Positions 51,180 through 61,993 of a stretch of 64,000 nt of DNA are shown piece by piece. Made by a program: the position numbers and the translations under genes. Origin of the DNA: Argentina anserina (Eukaryota > Streptophyta > Magnoliopsida > Rosales > Rosaceae); NCBI RefSeq assembly GCF_933775445.1, contig NC_065872.1, positions 6,820,001-6,884,000 of the forward strand, given 5' to 3'. Positions within the stretch are counted from its first letter, which is position 1. The number at the start of each line of letters is the position of its first letter. The notes beneath the pieces were generated by a model. It was not told where the DNA came from and searched no databases. It worked only from the letters and a program-made list of their open reading frames with translations.

Positions 51180-52534
51180 TTATCTGTAGCTGTAGGCTTT
51201 TCCAAGCTCTACGTGCATTCCCATGATTTCACTGGGATAAACCAATGACGGCGATGGTATGTTCTTCATACTATCATATAACTTGACATCTATTACTTCA
51301 ACTGAATCATCATCTTCTTGACGTCCATATGGCATTTCCACACTTAAATTTCTGTGCTCCCATCTTGTGCTCTAATTGATAAGAAACATATGAGAAAGAT
51401 CAAATAGTGATTGCTAAAGAGCATACAAGAGAAGGAGGGCAGATAACATCAACTAATATTGAAGCGAAATACAAAGTGTTGGTATCAAATTAAAATTTTG
51501 GTTCAAAATTCAAGCAAATTTTCTATACTGGCCGGGTTGTTCGCATTTCACCAAAAGATCGAGAAACCTGACAAATTACTGTACAGAGACGGAAATAACT
51601 TACAGTGAAGTGGAGAGATCATTCTTTTTGTTCAAATGAGTGTAGAAAGGTACGAAATATGCTCGTAATGCCAAGAAAGCCGGTGGATGTACTTCGTGTC
51701 TTGCTTGATAAACGTATTTAGTCTTTCCGCTTCTAAGGTGGATACAAAATATTAACTTGGGATTGCCACAGAAGTGATAGAACAGCAGATCCGAAGTTGG
51801 CCTTATTCCAAAGGGTTCCATGATATCATTTAGCCTTAACCTAGTCCCTCGTATTTGTATAACAATTCGCGGCAAGAAACACTATATCTGGGAATCCATT
51901 CCCCAGATTCATCATCATAATACCAAACTACCAGATTGTGAGAAGCCTTCGAAATATCGGGCATTCGCTTCACATAGCAGAGACTGTCCATCGACAGTAC
52001 TCCAACACATCCCATGCCTCCGGTCTTATCATCGGCTTGGTTAGGAAGTGCAAGAGCAGAAGCAATAACAGAATCGAGGTCAATGCATAAAAGGTTCCAA
52101 GACAGGCTTAAGCTATATAGCTTGCCCCGCAAGTAAACAAAGTGCGTGCAGAACTTGGAGTTTCTGAAACCCTCAGTAAAACATGAGTCAATTTGCAGCT
52201 GATTTCGAACCCAGAGTCCATATTCGGATGATAATATATCAAGCAAGACTGAGCCGGATGTAGAATAATCAAACCTAACAACTCTGAAGTGATATCGATG
52301 AGCAGATTCAGAAGGGTCAAATGCCAAGGCAGCACAAAATAGCTTATCATCATGGTTTTGGTGGACACAGGCTTTAGGTATGGCAACTTGTTGTCCGGTG
52401 ATGGGATTGCAAACATAAAACTGATAGGTTGCTGATTTCATTAGCAAAAGTAACCCATTGCAACCGTTTAGGTACTCATCAGAATCAGTGTGTTCAACAA
52501 TAGGACCCGGCTTATACCATTCTCGATCAAGAAC
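51180..52534 (-). pseudogene. F-box-associated domain gene lacking the F-box, one frameshift
   Basis: Two exons are readable on the minus strand, 52534-51604 and 51369-51180, with acceptor tagcag at 52535-52540 and a GTAAGT donor below 51604. The long exon encodes an F-box-associated interaction domain: YQFYVCNPITGQQVAIPKA, FCAALAFDPSESAHRY, LDILSSEYGLWVRNQ, CTHFVYLRGKLYSLSLS and NLVVWYYDDESGEWIPRY. One nucleotide is missing at about 51836-51842, where KYEGL runs into a stop while the next frame continues RLRLNDIMEPFGIRP. The last exon is open and ends MGMHVELGKAYSYR. No F-box exon is present before the acceptor; a repeat element begins about 50 bp away. The copy at 15840-16343 is a relative. 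Intact relatives recruit substrates to SCF ubiquitin ligases. Confidence 0.75.
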
Positions 52535-52587
52535 CTGCTAATTAAACTTATGGAACCTATACTCTCTTTTGTTATAAAATTATGAGC

Positions 52588-53521
52588 AAATTAGATATAA
52601 ACCCATTAATACTAAGTCTCCTTTCAAATAAACCCATGCATATTTTTTTCATCCATGCATATCCATTGTCTCTTTCTCTTTAGTATCTACCAATAATGTT
52701 TGTTGTTCTTGAGATTTATTTCATTAATTTTTTATTGTAAGTATCTTTATTCTAGGTGTTTTTGTATATTTTCGTATAGTTTAGTCTCAAATGTTATCTA
52801 ACATATAGGTATATGCATATAAATCAACGCGTCTAACATATAAGTTGTAAGTAAAAGTAAAATTTATTAGCTAGGTTAATTAAGGACTTAAACTTTTTAA
52901 ATCTTTTTTTATTGTAAGTATCTTTGTTCCGGGTATTTTTTTATATTTTCGTATAATTTAGTCTCAAATGTTATCTAACATATATGTATATGCATATAAA
53001 CTAATGCGTCTAACATATAGGTTGTAAGTAAAAGTAAAATCTATTAACTAGGTTTAAGAACTTAAACTTACACTTTAAAAATTTCTTTTTTTATTAATAT
53101 CTACCTTTAAATTAGGTTACAAATAAAAGAATGACAGAGAAATCGTTAGTGCAAATTGTTGAAGATAACAACATTAATTGAGCACCCAAAAAAAATCTCC
53201 CTTTAAGATAGAAAAAATTAATTTCCCAAAAAAGATTTTTACATTCATTATTTGTTTCTATTAATATTTTGAATTCATAAATATATAAAGTAATTTCCAT
53301 AATTTTAGCAATATTGATGAGTTAAGAAAAACTTTCAAAATCACAAAAAATACCATAATTGTAGATCTAAACTAGATTTAATTTTGATAGTTGACTAATA
53401 AATTTAAATAGTGGCAATATGTAATTATGTTAAAAACAGAAGGCATTTGAAATATTTTAGTGTAAATTTATGGGCGGATTTATTCTAAAAGAGTGTCTAA
53501 AAATTGAGTATAAATGAATTT
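52588..53521. mobile_element. Non-coding element with degenerate inverted ends and an internal duplication
   Basis: The left 50 bp (aaattagatataaaccc... aataaaccc) match the complement of the right 50 bp (gggcggatttattc... taaatgaattt) imperfectly but over their whole length. Inside, a segment of about 177 bp starting attgtaagtatcttt is duplicated in tandem (52731-52907 and 52908-53080). No coding frame is present. I read it as an old non-autonomous DNA transposon. It lies directly upstream of the F-box-associated pseudogene, where the missing first exon would be expected. Confidence 0.45.
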
Positions 53522-53799
53522 CCCCCCTAAAATAAATTATCAAATATTTGTTAGCCCCTGATACCTGTTTGCTATACTTTGTTTAGTTAAGACTTACCAT
53601 CTTTCTTTGCTTATTGCAAAGAACCTTACGTATATAAAAAGTTCAGTAATATTCAACCAAATGTTACGGACGCAGTACTTGAGAAGAGGGAGGTTCTCTC
53701 CCTCTCACACAAACCCTAAACATGAGTCCAGTATCACCAGTATGAGCTCTGTAGATAGAGCTCCAGGTTAGCTGCGTTGACCCTGCAAAAGCTCCATGA

Positions 53800-53988
53800 T
53801 CAAATAGTAGGTTGGCTGAACAGAGTGAGAAACGGTGGGGGAATCTCTGACCAGATGAGAAGATCTAAAGTCAGATTATTTCCAAGCTTGGCTGCTTCAT
53901 GCGCAACTATGTTAGCTTCTCGGGGAGTCCAATCCCAATAGACCCGATTGAACAAACAACTTCTCCAGATGATTTCCTCAATGATCAA
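53800..53988 (-). pseudogene. Fragment of a plant RNase H-like (RVT_3) domain
   Basis: The minus-strand frame contains YWDWTPREANIVAHEAAKLG, the typical C-terminal motif of RNase H-like domains in plant LINE-derived and domesticated proteins. Nothing before it restores the catalytic part, so this is a scrap of a larger element. Confidence 0.55.
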
Positions 53989-54862
53989 GCATGTGGAATT
54001 TGGTTAGACGTCGGAAATGATTGAGGACACGACTTTGTTATTCATCCGTCGCTAAATTGACTCTAGAGTACGTTCAGTTAAGCTCATTTTGTTTAAAAAC
54101 ACTGAGCACATTTACATTTTACTCCACCTATTTTATTACCGATAAACAGTTAAACACATAGCGATTGCTCTCCTAGCAGATACTTCATCGGGTTGAATTT
54201 TGTGGCACTATAAAAAATGGTTGCAGGAAAAGAACTTCAGGTTTAACCCAAATGATGGTTTTTTTTTTGGTTAACCCAAATAATGGTTATAACTATTGTT
54301 TGTACAACAAACCACGAAAGACTCATGAAATCCATACGTGGCACGTAAAAGTAGGATACCGTAAAGTCAACAGAAGCGGGGGACCTTCGTTTCCCTCTGA
54401 AAAATGAAAATTTGCACACTTTTCCAATTTCACCCTTCACCATCAACACTACCAACTTAAAATCCAAAAGGGCCAAAACGATTAGTCTCCCACAGAAAAC
54501 TGATGAGCCACCCACGAATCCTACACACCGCCGGAGCTCAATGGCTTCCGGCATGTAGATTTCGGAAAATCGAGTACAGTATACACATTTCAGTTCCAGC
54601 CAACAACTGAGACACTCTTTGCTCGTGTGCTTTTAGGTTTTTAGACATTCCTATAATTTGTTTGGGTAAATTCGGTACCAAATTGGTTGGGCAAAATGGG
54701 TTTTGGTGGTATGGCTCCCCAAACTACGACGATTAAGTGAAATCCGGGTTGGGATTAGAGGCGAGAGACCTGAGTCCGTGTTTCGGTGGGGAAGATCATT
54801 GTCCAGGGTATTTTCGGTGTTTGACAATAGATTTGTCAAACGGCGTCGTTTCAAAAATGTCA
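53989..54862. other. Intergenic; promoter region of the kinase-like gene
   Basis: No gene is recognised. The minus-strand frame at 54243-54554 (103 codons) lacks a domain and overlaps a retroposition stub, so I do not call it. The right-hand part lies directly upstream of the TATA box at 54863. Confidence 0.4.
54243..54288 (-). mobile_element. Candidate ultra-short LINE insertion (stub 4)
   Basis: The 18-bp repeats ttaacccaaatgatggtt (54243-54260) and ttaacccaaataatggtt (54271-54288) flank only ttttttttgg. On the minus strand the insert reads cc followed by an A-run, the end of a LINE tail. One mismatch separates the repeats. Confidence 0.55.
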
Positions 54863-54870
54863 TTTATATA
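54863..54870 (+). promoter_or_regulatory. Probable TATA box of the kinase-like gene
   Basis: The motif tttatata lies about 115 bp before the start codon at 54985, and a CT microsatellite (about 54922-54942) falls in the predicted leader. Confidence 0.5.
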
Positions 54871-55229
54871 CTCCCTCCACTAATTCAAATCCAAAAGGCC
54901 TAACAGACTCTCTGCAACACACTCTCTCTCTCTCTCTCTCCCTCTGCAAGTCGGTTGTTAAGGTTACGAAAATCTCAGGCGACTATGGCGAATCAAGCTG
55001 AGAGCTCTCAGGTGGTGGAGAATCCAGGTACAGGTTATGCCCTCGTAAGCTCAATTCTCTTTTCTAGGTTTGAATCATCGACGATCGAGCTTGATTTTTG
55101 ATATTAGCTTTTGTAATTCGCTCGCTCTCTCTGTAATTTTGTTTTCTTAAAGTTAATGGACTAGAAAATTTCATACTATTCTGTTTGTTGTGAGTTGCAT
55201 CTTAGTATAACTTGCGTTGAATTTGAATT

Positions 55230-58122
55230 TGTAATAACCCTAATTTTCAAAACAATATTTGGTTTGATTTGAATTCTATAAAGTTGTGAAATTCAATTAA
55301 AACGAATGTGATTGTTTGCGATGTTACGAAACGAAAAACGGAAACGTTCTCGGAACGTTTAATTAGAAAAACGTTACGTTTCCGCGATGTATATATCGAC
55401 TTTTATTTCGTCGCTCGGTTGCGAAAACATTCTTCACGAAAGTTGTAGGGCTCGTTGATACGAGTTCGTGGATATGTGACGCGTTCTAATCGGACGATGT
55501 ATGTAAAAGTTATTAACGATATAAGTTAGTTTCCGATTTGGAAAGAGGTATAAAATGAAATTAATCAGAATAGGGTTTCCATTTTCAGAAACCCTATTCT
55601 CTCTCTGAAACCGCGCCTCCCTTCTCTCTCTCTCCCCTCGCGACTCTCTCTCCCCGACCCTTTCCTCCCACGCCGGCGATCTCACCGATCCGTGGTCCGT
55701 GTCACACACCGCTCCTCGCAAAAGCTTCGCACGGTTCTCCTTGCCAAACCCCGAGAAGATCGCGTCCTCTCTCGTCGCCGTTCGCCGCACCGACGCTCCG
55801 CAACCCACCTGCAACTCGACGCCACCAGTTCCACCCCCGGCGATGCATGTCCTCGGAGGATAGCTCGCCCACGCTTGCCTCCGAAGCCATCGATGACAGA
55901 AGGAGAGCTCGACTCGCCGATCCTCCACGCGTTTTGACTTCAGCCGTACTCGCAGGTGCCTCCGGTGGTCCTCTCGACGGTCCTGCGTCCTCTTGAGGTA
56001 AGAGATGATCGATTAGAGTGGATGTGATGTTATTTGTTGGATTTTGGATTGATTTGTGGAGAAATCGGAGGAGAATGGAGGAGAGGGTTACCGCCGCCTA
56101 GAGGCGGCGCGTGGGGGTGCGTGGGTTAGTTTAGGAGGGGTCTGTGGTTGTGGGAAGGAAGAGGAGGAGGAGGAGAAGAGTTTGGACCCGGCGGTGGCGT
56201 GATGCTCGCCGTGGTTGGTGTCGGCGCGTGGGCCCCATGCACGGTCTGCCGGAGGTGGCGCATGTACCCCACGCACCGCCACGTGCGGCGGCGCGTGAAC
56301 AGTGTTTCCGGAAGGGTAATTTTGTAATTTATTTACGTATGGTAAATGTAAATTTTATTTACGTACGGTAAATGTAAATTTTATTTACGTACGGTAATTA
56401 TAAATATAAATTACTTTTAGTAAAGGTAAAAAGTAAATTCAGAAGGGTAAATCAGTAATTATTATTTATTCAGACAGTACGTACATTTGAATAATATTTA
56501 ACTATTTATACGTACAGAAATACGTAAACAGTATAGCTCGTACAGAGATACGCATTGGATGTGTATTTGTACATTAATACATAAATAGTAACAGTGAACA
56601 GTAACAGTGAGCAGTAAATTCGTAAAACCGAAAATTGCTGAATAGTAACTGATTATTACTGTTACGGCATTTAATGGTTTACGAAACGTTTCTAAATTCT
56701 TTTCTAATCTTTTCAAGGTGATCGATAAATCAAGAAAATGAATTATCCTCGGAAATTGTGGAATTACGCTCGAGTCGATAAGGTGAGTAAAATCTCACAT
56801 ATTTACGAATCTACCCTTGCGTTGATTCCAAGATTTTTGCAAGAGTTTTAAATATTGAAATACGACATGTATAAAATATAGTGGATTATATATATATATA
56901 TATATATATTGTAGAAATGGTAATGAGTACATATATATATAGTTTGATATGATATATACTGTTATGAATTCATTTGAAATAGGTCATTTCGATGACGAGC
57001 ATGTGATTTTAATATGGAGTTTGTTAAACGTTTTGTCTTCGGACGTGTTTATAAATGATGACATGTATATGATATAATGGATTATATATATGTATTATAT
57101 GAATGGTAAATAAATACATATATATATAGTTTGCTATATAATATACTGTTATGATGTTATTGTGATGATGTCATTTTGATGACAAGATTTTATCGAGCAT
57201 GTGATTTTTGGTACAATATGATGTGTGATTATTGTACGTGATTTTAACATGGAGATTGTTAAAATGTGATTTGTCTTCGGACTTGATTTTTGGTACAATA
57301 TGATGTGAGATTATTGTACGTGTTTGGCAAGTCGGAACCTAGCCTTTGGCCGGGCGAAAGTTACGATACAGTTAGAGTTCTAGTCTGTCTGCCAGAGTCC
57401 TGCATGTGAGGTAACGGGTGGTTATCTACTCATGGGTACTCATATTGTTTTGATATTGGGTAGCGGGTGGTTGCCCAATATCGGCGGTGTATTACGAGAG
57501 GGGTAATAGATGTGTATCAGCGTTCTTGGTACCCGTATTATAAATGCATTTGGGTAACTAGAAGGGTTACTTAATTTCTCATGAGCGTTTCAGTTCATAT
57601 ATCTTTGGGACAACCAGATGGGCCGTCCATTGACTCATGAGTGCATTTATATTTGTTTGATTTCTGGATTTTTCGTATATATTGATATGCGAGTTATATT
57701 TTCATTTTACTCATACGAGCTGTAAAGCTTACCGGGTTTGTGTTTACAATCCCGGTGCACCAATTCAATGGTGTACGGGATACTTCCGCAGGTGTTGATT
57801 AGTGGAGATTGAGAGACGACTCCGGAGACTCGAAGTTGTTCGTTACCCTGCTTGTGGTGAGATTTCTAGAGTGGATTTGTGAGTGAGAATTTGTGAGCAT
57901 TTATTTGTGAGTTTTGTGAGAGATTGTGAGGATTATTACATTTCCATTTTTATGTATGGATTACAAATTTGGGTTGTAATAATTGGTTTGTCTGAGTTGT
58001 ATTGAGAACTCAGTAATGATCCGCTGTGACATTTTAAATGATTTCGATTTCATTGAGATTGTTTGGTGTTTAACGACTTTAAAATTTTGAGTTTTTAAGC
58101 TCGAAATTTTGGGGTCGTTACA
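55230..58122 (+). mobile_element. Solo LTR, 2,893 bp (LTR family A, copy 2), in kinase intron 1
   Basis: This is the reverse complement of the copy at 8708-11602. It begins TGTAATAACCC, ends GGGTCGTTACA, and is flanked by the perfect 5-bp duplication gaatt (55225-55229 and 58123-58127). A TATA-like tataaaat lies at 55549-55556 in the inferred sense orientation, followed by a pyrimidine-rich, CpG-rich stretch. There is no internal retrotransposon sequence, so this too is a recombined remnant. It is in the same direction as the host gene and may supply promoter, splice or polyadenylation signals. Confidence 0.93.
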
Positions 58123-58581
58123 GAATTGGTGTCTATTCGAGCTTTGATTTTGATTTTGAAGTACTGAAGGCACTTCGATTTTTTTAAGTAAGCGAAATAG
58201 ATTCGAGCTTAGATTAGCTAGGCCTGAAAATCTAAAACTGTATCATAATCGGAGCTTGAATCTCTGTTTTGGTTAGATGTATAACAATTGGAAGAGGAAA
58301 TTTACTGTGAAAAACCTCGCATCGTTTTGATAATCTGAGTCTCGGTAGAGTAGAAAATTGTTTAACTGGATTTGTTTTACGTAATTGATTTCTGACTGTA
58401 AAATATCTGTTTCGGAAAGTGAACTGTTGAATCGTTTTTAGCATTTGAGTCTCGATACAGTAGAGAATTGATTAACTCGATTTCATTTCCATTAATGAAA
58501 TCTGAGTGCATATATAAGTATCTGTTTCGGAGAGTGAGGCCGTGAAAATGCTGAAAGAGATTTTGCCTATGTGTCACAGTA

Positions 58582-59000
58582 GATGATAAGAACATTAGAT
58601 GCAGTAAACTTATGTGTTAAGTGAATATGTTGGACCTGATCTATGATAAATGTGTTTCGGCTTCAGTCGGAATGCGTTTTTTGATTTGCTTTGGAGCTCA
58701 TCACTTACTAATGTATACAGTAGGTGATGAGAACATTAGATGTAGGTAAACTTATGTGATAAGTGAATATGTTGGACCTGATCTATGATAAATGTGTTTC
58801 GGCTTCAGACTGGTGCGTTTTTTCATTTGCTTTGGAGCTCATCACTTACTAATGTATACAGTAGGTGATGAGAACATTAGATATAGGTAAACTTATGTGA
58901 TTAGTGAATATGTTGGATCTGATCTATGATAAATGTTTTGGCTTCAGACGGATGCGTTTTTTGATTTGCTTTGGAGCTCATCACTTACTAATGTATACAG
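58582..59000. repeat. Three tandem ~140-bp copies ending in the intron 1 acceptor
   Basis: Units start at about 58582, 58723 and 58863, with periods of 141 and 140 bp. Each contains aacattagat, tgttggaNctgatctatga and gctcatcacttactaatg and ends atgtatacag. The last atgtatacag is the acceptor of exon 2. The earlier two are followed by taggtgatgagaac, which resembles the exon 2 start atggtgaagcgaac, so the duplicated unit probably carried a few bases of exon. Confidence 0.85.
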
Positions 59001-60949
59001 ATGGTGAAGCGAACCAGCCTCTGGCCTATATCCAGATCGGACAAATTCTCTGTCCAGTGACCGGAAATGTTATAACTCATTACTTCGCAGATGGAAAAGA
59101 TATGGTACTGAATATTTTTTGGTGTTCAATTGTATTGAGGTTTAAATATGGTTCTATATTTGCCAATTTCTTGGTCTCATTTGTGCTGCAGCTTCCGTCC
59201 TTCTACCTATCACACTTCAAAGAGGTAGAGATAATTGGTAAGTGCTTTGTGTTTAACTCCCATCTGCCAGAAACACCACTCCATTTGTAATAGCATTCTC
59301 ATGATCCTGTGTCCTTTCCAGGTACTGGAGGATTTGCCTTGGTGGCCAAGTGCACTAGTCTCTATGACTAGTGCACTTATGCTATTAAAAAGGAAGGCAT
59401 TGGCCATAACCCCTCGGACGAAGAAGGCTCTAGTGAGTCTGATGCTTCTCTTCCAATGGATATGGCTACGAGTTATGATCATCTGATCAGGTAACCATAA
59501 AATATGCTTAATTATTGCACATATCCTGGAGTATAATGCTTGTGGAGTTGTGATGTATTGATGTTGCATTTCTGGTTTAGGGAGCCAACGATATGGGCAG
59601 ACTTGAATCACCCAAATGTTGTTCGCTATTATGAGGTATTGTTAGAGCTCCTACTGTTATTAGTTATTACTTACTATATAGAAAAACCACCTTCAATATT
59701 GTTTTTGTATATCTTCTCAACATCTTTTTCTCATTCGATAAGTTATATAGTAGTCTAGATTGATCAACACTCTGTTTTGGTTTCGAGGCTTGGATTGAGA
59801 ATAGGTTTTCTGGCATCAGCACCACTGATGATTGGGAAGGGGGAGAGATTGATGTGTTCAAACCGTGCATGTATGTGCAGCTTGAACTTTGCGAAAGGTG
59901 AGAAATTGAGCAGCTAGATAAGTAACTAGATAAATATATAGGTGTTGAGGTGCTTGGTGAAAGATATTGAAAAGTATGCTGCTTGATTTCACTTCCCATT
60001 GATATGATTCTGATTATATACAAGTACATCACTAGTATAGAACTATAGATCCATTCAGCAATTATAATAACTACAGTATCAATCTAGATCCTTAGAACTA
60101 GCCATTAGAGTGATTACAAGCAATTACAATGATCCTACAGATTTGCTGTCAATATATGGAATGAGTAACTGAAGCAATTACCTTGAATGCATATCAGAAA
60201 ATATTGAATGGTTATCACTTGGATGCATGACATATATGTTGACAGTTTGTGTTTCTTCAATGTGACAGCTCTTTAAAAACTAGACTTATGCCGGGCAGTG
60301 AGTGCATGGTTTCGTGGATTGACAAAAACGAACGCATAAGGACTTTGGAAGACATTTTGCACGGTTTAGCTTATCTACACAATAAAGGGTTGATGCACGG
60401 TGACATCTCCAGTGCTAACATCCTTTATGGTAAAGATGGTCGTGCTAAGATCACCGATTTTGGACTAGGTGAGTAAGTGTGTTATGTTGTTATATAGACT
60501 GTTCAGTTGGTATGAAAATGATGTACGCATCTAGGGGTTTGTTACTGTAAATGTCTTGATATCAATATTTTGTTGCAGCCCGACATATAGGTAAAGATGT
60601 CGACTTTGACACGGAACAGACCTTGGCTAATCCTCACGTATTCTACCGTGCACCTGAGAGGAAGGAGGTGGGAAAGCCTTGCACCAAGTCGGATATTTTT
60701 AGCTTGGGGATATTGTTGTTTGAGATGATGCAACCAGCAACAACATTTGGAGGCAGAGCAATCGCCCTTAATTTCTTGGCAAGCAACAAAGGTTTTCCTG
60801 ATCATTGGAAGGACCTGCCCGCAAAGAAGTGGGTGGAGAAGATGGTAGACCATGATCTTGCCTTAAGACCATCGGTATCCTATTTGAAAGAGAACCTCGA
60901 ACATATAAAGACGGACATTCTTCATTCCCAGGTAGCGTTTAGTGTATAA

Positions 60950-61993
60950 GTTCGATCCATGAACACATCATACCCAACGATGGATGCTAGTGTAGCTAAA
61001 GTACATTAATTGTTGGTATTTCTTACATATATGCTATTAAAAGGCATGGATTTTGATGAACCCTTGCATCAGAAGTTAATAGTTAACAGGTTAAGTACAA
61101 AGTATGGTGGCAGATATGGTACTCTGCACCATTCAAGTCTGGTTATGGAGTATATGTGATGTGAACATATATAGAATATATTAGAAGTAATTTTGAGCTG
61201 TGTTTCAGCAATTATAAATCTCGTTACATATTATGCAGTGCTATTTTTTTTTACTATTTCCAAACGCGGTTTTTAGATAAGTTGCTCAAAATTAGGTGGT
61301 GGTCGAGACATTGGATAGTGATGGGCAAAGGGTGAACTGAGTGAAGAAAGGAAAGAAACAAAGGGCTAGGGCTTTATCATTGCATGGATCAACAGCTTCT
61401 GCCCTGGTGGTGCAAATAGATGACAGATGTTGACAAGCAGTGGATGGAAAGGTGAATGAATTTGTGATAATTACATGTGGATGGAGGAATTACGGCAAAC
61501 GGACAAGTAATTAGATTAAAATATTCATGCAAAAGAGCCAAAATAGAATCATGACCGCTTAACAAGGAAGGAATGAGAGTAGAAATCCATATTAGGATGA
61601 AGGGGACAAGGTTTACCCCAGCTGTTGTGTAATATCTGGGTAGATGACAAGTAGAAGGGATGAACAGTAGAACCAAAGGTGGGGAGATAATCTTAAAACA
61701 CCTGGCTTGATTCAGAAGATGAGTCATGAGACTAAGGAATTTTTTTTTTTGACAATGAGAGACTAAGGAATTAGATGGCAGATCGAGATAGCCAATTAGA
61801 GCGAGAAATAAAGATCTGGAAGGTGTTTGGGTACGTAGAAGGCGTATGAAGAAGAGATAAGAAGCTCTCACTTAGAGAGAGACCAAAAAAAGAGAGAGAA
61901 GCTCTCGAATTCAAACCACACTTCTGGCCATAGTTCAAACTATTTTACAATTGTTCTCTCCACCTTCCCTCTGAATATGTCAGTGAATTTCCG
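60950..61993. other. 3' flank of the kinase-like gene and intergenic DNA
   Basis: No gene is recognised. The minus-strand frame at 61389-61871 (160 codons) has no domain, is low in complexity, and contains a retroposition stub, so I do not call it. Confidence 0.45.
61728..61772 (-). mobile_element. Ultra-short LINE insertion (stub 5)
   Basis: A perfect 14-bp repeat, gagactaaggaatt, at 61728-61741 and 61759-61772 surrounds 17 bp that on the minus strand read tcattgtc followed by an A-run. Such attgtc-plus-A ends are usual for plant LINEs. Confidence 0.7.

Larger units (their letters stand above)
54985..60949 (+). pseudogene. eIF2-alpha-kinase-like protein kinase gene with in-frame stop
   Basis: Eight exons join in frame: 54985-55027, 59001-59104, 59192-59237, 59322-59490, 59581-59635, 59788-59897, 60269-60468 and 60579-60949. 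Together they give 366 codons. The product resembles the PEK/GCN2 group, which phosphorylates eIF2-alpha under stress. Motifs are FKEVEIIGTGGFALVAK (glycine loop), YAIKK (ATP-binding Lys), HPNVVRYYEAWIE, YVQLELCE, HGDISSANIL (catalytic loop, HGD in place of HRD), DFGLA, APE, and KSDIFSLGILLFEMMQP. Only a short N-terminal region precedes the kinase domain, so GCN2's other domains are absent. Codon 81 is TAG (59369-59371), between the glycine loop and the Lys, and would leave an 80-residue peptide. Every splice site is intact, so the stop is either recent, polymorphic or a sequence error. Intron 1 is swollen to 4 kb by a solo LTR and a tandem repeat. Confidence 0.75.

Noticed and set aside
58582..59000. 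Direct repeats considered as a CRISPR-like array
   Set aside because: The repeats are head-to-tail 140-bp units with no unique spacers, and the genome is eukaryotic.
61389..61871. 160-codon minus-strand frame
   Set aside because: Low-complexity peptide with no domain; a retroposition stub lies inside it, which a constrained gene would be unlikely to tolerate.
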